The notes below the pieces were generated by a model. The model did no database searches. It saw only the letters and a list, made by a program, of their open reading frames with translations, and was not told where the DNA came from. Shown here in pieces: positions 5,089 through 6,226 of a stretch of 6,226 nt of DNA. Numbering within the stretch: position 1 is the stretch's first letter; each line of letters begins with the position of its first letter. The translations under genes and the position numbers were made by a program. The DNA is from Solirubrobacteraceae bacterium (lineage in GTDB: Bacteria; Actinomycetota; Thermoleophilia; Solirubrobacterales; Solirubrobacteraceae), in NCBI GenBank assembly GCA_025455895.1, contig JALOLQ010000100.1:1-6226 (forward strand), in the 5' to 3' direction.

Positions 5089-5997
5089 GGGAAGCCGCAG
5101 CCCGGGCGGCGTCGTCCCGTCCTCGATCAGCGCGTGGATGTCCGCGGCGCGCCGCGGGTTCAGGAACACGTGGCGCTGGCCGACGCTCGGCTTCTCGCGC
5201 AGCAGGCCCGCGTCGAGCAGCGCCTCCCCGACCGCCTCGGCGAGCGCGCGGTCGTTCCCGGCGAAGCCCCGGGCGAGGTGCGCGAACTCGGTGTGGAAGC
5301 CGCCCCACTTGCCCATGCCGTCGAGGCGCTGGAGGATCCGCCGCGCGACGCGCCGGGCGGGATCGGGATCGTCGTGCGGGCGCGCGACGCCGGGCGCGGA
5401 CGCGTCGAGTGCGGCGAGCACGGCGTCCTCGTGCTCGCTGAGCGAGAGCGGGTCCGCGGGCCGCCCGCCGAGCGCGGCCACGCGGGCGGCGACCCGCAGC
5501 GGGTGGGCCGGGCCGAGCGGCTCGCGCAGGTCGGTCGCGTTCTCGACGACGAAGGCGGGGACGACGAGCGCCCGGGCCCGCAGGCGATCGACCGGCGCGA
5601 CCTGCTCGTCGAACGCGAGCGCGGCGAGGTCCGCGTCCCGCGCGCCGGGCCCCTCCAGGACGAGCCGGCCCGCCCGGTCGCCGGCGAGCAGCGTGTCCGC
5701 GGCGGCGCCCGCGTCCACCAGCGCCGCGGCCGCGGCGGCGGTGAGCAGCCACGCGCGCTCGGGGGCGGCCTCGGGGTCCGCACGCAGCTGGACCGGCACC
5801 GGCAGCGCGATCCGCAGCCCGGAGGCGCCGGCGGCGAGCGCGACGGTGAGCGGGGCGTCACGGCCGCTGCGGGTCTCGCGCAGCTCGCGGTCGCCGCGCC
5901 GCAGCTCCGCGTCGAGCAGCGCGGCCAGGCGCGCGCGGAGCTCCGGCGGGGCCTGCGCCCCGCCCGCCTCGGCGAGCACCGCGGCGAGCTCGTCCAT
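5086..5997 (-). CDS. Protein of unknown function with winged-helix-like C-terminus
   Basis: I do not recognise a named family for this 303-residue protein. The N-terminal 45 residues are helical, charged and leucine-rich. Residues 48-150 are rich in alanine and valine with alternating strands and helices (for example TVALAAGASGLRIALPVPV, 51-69), but no stretch is hydrophobic enough for a confident membrane helix. The C-terminal part, about 214-293, looks the most constrained. It runs through ARRVARRILQRLDGMGKWGG, the aromatic and histidine-rich segment FHTEFAHLARGF, a helix ALAEAVGEALLDAGLLREKP, and the hairpin-like SVGQRHVFLNPRRAADIHAL. This last layout resembles a winged helix and could bind DNA or RNA; that is inference. 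No cysteine is present. The ATG at 5997 is preceded by TACCGT at 7 nt. The gene ends 10 bp before the acyl-CoA ligase on the same strand, so the two may be co-transcribed. Alanine richness is typical of this genome. Confidence 0.8.
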   Translation of the reverse strand: MDELAAVLAEAGGAQAPPELRARLAALLDAELRRGDRELRETRSGRDAPLTVALAAGASGLRIALPVPVQLRADPEAAPERAWLLTAAAAAALVDAGAAADTLLAGDRAGRLVLEGPGARDADLAALAFDEQVAPVDRLRARALVVPAFVVENATDLREPLGPAHPLRVAARVAALGGRPADPLSLSEHEDAVLAALDASAPGVARPHDDPDPARRVARRILQRLDGMGKWGGFHTEFAHLARGFAGNDRALAEAVGEALLDAGLLREKPSVGQRHVFLNPRRAADIHALIEDGTTPPGLRLP

Positions 5998-6004
5998 GCC
6001 GCAG

Positions 6005-6010
6005 ACGGTA
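6005..6010 (-). promoter_or_regulatory. -10 box (TACCGT) of a probable leaderless promoter
   Basis: On the minus strand CTACCGT is followed by exactly 7 nt (CTGCGGC) and the ATG of the 303-residue gene. It differs by one base from the boxes before yceD and rpmF, and no Shine-Dalgarno sequence is present. It lies in the 34-bp gap after the stop of the preceding gene, so the unknown gene probably starts its own transcript. Confidence 0.6.
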
Positions 6011-6031
6011 GACCGCGGCGCGCCGCGCGCG

Positions 6032-6226
6032 TCAGAACGGCTCGGCGACGAGGACCTCCACGCGGTCCGGGCTCACCCCGACCCGCTGATCCGGGGCGCG
6101 CCGGGCCAGGGCGTCCCCCGCGCGCCGCAGGCCGTCCTCGTCCTCGAACACGACGATCGACATCGCGCGGCGCGTCCGTGGATCGACGAGGTGGAACCCG
6201 CCGACGTAGCCGGGGACCTCGCGCAC
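6032..6226 (-). CDS. C-terminal fragment of a probable dimeric alpha/beta-barrel (ABM-like) protein
   Basis: The last 64 residues of a gene enter from the right edge; the first codon seen (GTG at 6226-6224) need not be the true start. The segment VREVPGYVGGFHLVDPRTRR is followed by AMSIVVFEDEDGLRRAGDAL and ends with a strand, VGVSPDRVEVLVAEPF. The order, with a glycine and aromatic turn (GYVGGF), a strand (SIVVFED) and a helix beginning DEDGLRRAG, is typical of the second half of antibiotic-biosynthesis-monooxygenase-like ferredoxin folds, which form dimeric barrels. Members of that superfamily range from oxygenases and haem-degrading enzymes to proteins of unknown role, so no activity is assigned. 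The likely missing part is 30-50 residues. The gene is upstream of the unknown 303-residue gene on the same strand with a 34-bp gap. Confidence 0.65.
   Translation of the reverse strand: MREVPGYVGGFHLVDPRTRRAMSIVVFEDEDGLRRAGDALARRAPDQRVGVSPDRVEVLVAEPF

Noticed and set aside
3696..5441. A 581-codon open frame on the plus strand opposite the acyl-CoA ligase
   Set aside because: The ligase on the minus strand carries every expected ANL motif in order. The opposite frame is compositionally biased (Val, Glu, Arg, His, Ala) with no recognisable domain, so it is an antisense shadow.
1..6226. Mobile element, CRISPR array, tRNA or prophage signs
   Set aside because: No transposase or integrase motifs, no regularly spaced direct repeats and no tRNA-like cloverleaf were seen. 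Base composition looks uniform throughout, and no gap exceeds about 110 bp.

Overview
This window comes from a very GC-rich bacterial chromosome (visibly above 70% G+C, with nearly all third codon positions G or C). The gene content is a YceD/bL32 pair, an FadD-type acyl-CoA ligase, a mycobacterial AdhA-like dehydrogenase, and start codons preceded by a -10 box instead of a Shine-Dalgarno sequence. This points to an actinobacterium; the class Thermoleophilia (Solirubrobacter/Conexibacter-like) is my best guess, made by inference. I see no mobile element, CRISPR array, tRNA or rRNA. Coding density is very high, and the only sizeable gap (about 107 bp) lies between two convergent genes.

Left part (1-1489): the first codons of rpmF (ribosomal protein bL32) run off the left edge on the minus strand. 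A complete YceD/DUF177 gene lies further right on the same strand. In most bacteria these two genes are adjacent. Here a two-domain GNAT acetyltransferase gene on the opposite strand sits between them, divergent from rpmF and convergent with yceD.

Middle part (1515-3357): a plus-strand operon of three genes, joined by GTGA and ATGA overlaps. It encodes a zinc-dependent medium-chain alcohol dehydrogenase, a small thioredoxin-fold protein with a single cysteine at the redox position, and a thioredoxin/AhpC-like protein with a CNHC active site. Together they look like a small redox or detoxification unit; the substrate cannot be read from the sequence. The operon ends in a gap holding two strong inverted repeats, the second of which includes the last codons of the converging ligase gene.

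Right part (3465-6226): a minus-strand run of three genes. These are, in order of transcription, the C-terminal end of a probable dimeric alpha/beta-barrel (ABM-like) protein, a 303-residue protein of unknown function with a winged-helix-like C-terminus, and a complete 536-residue acyl-CoA synthetase.

The most striking shared pattern is regulatory. All three complete minus-strand genes (yceD, the unknown 303-residue gene and the acyl-CoA ligase) have a CTASSNT box whose TANNNT core ends exactly 7 nt before the ATG. rpmF has the same box 10 nt before its ATG. This is the arrangement expected for leaderless mRNAs. By contrast, the genes inside the plus-strand operon use overlaps, and one has a true Shine-Dalgarno sequence. 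I found no clear candidate for a wholly new multi-gene system. The items most worth following up are the split yceD-rpmF pair, the fixed-spacing leaderless promoters, the stop-codon-spanning inverted repeat and the unknown 303-residue protein.
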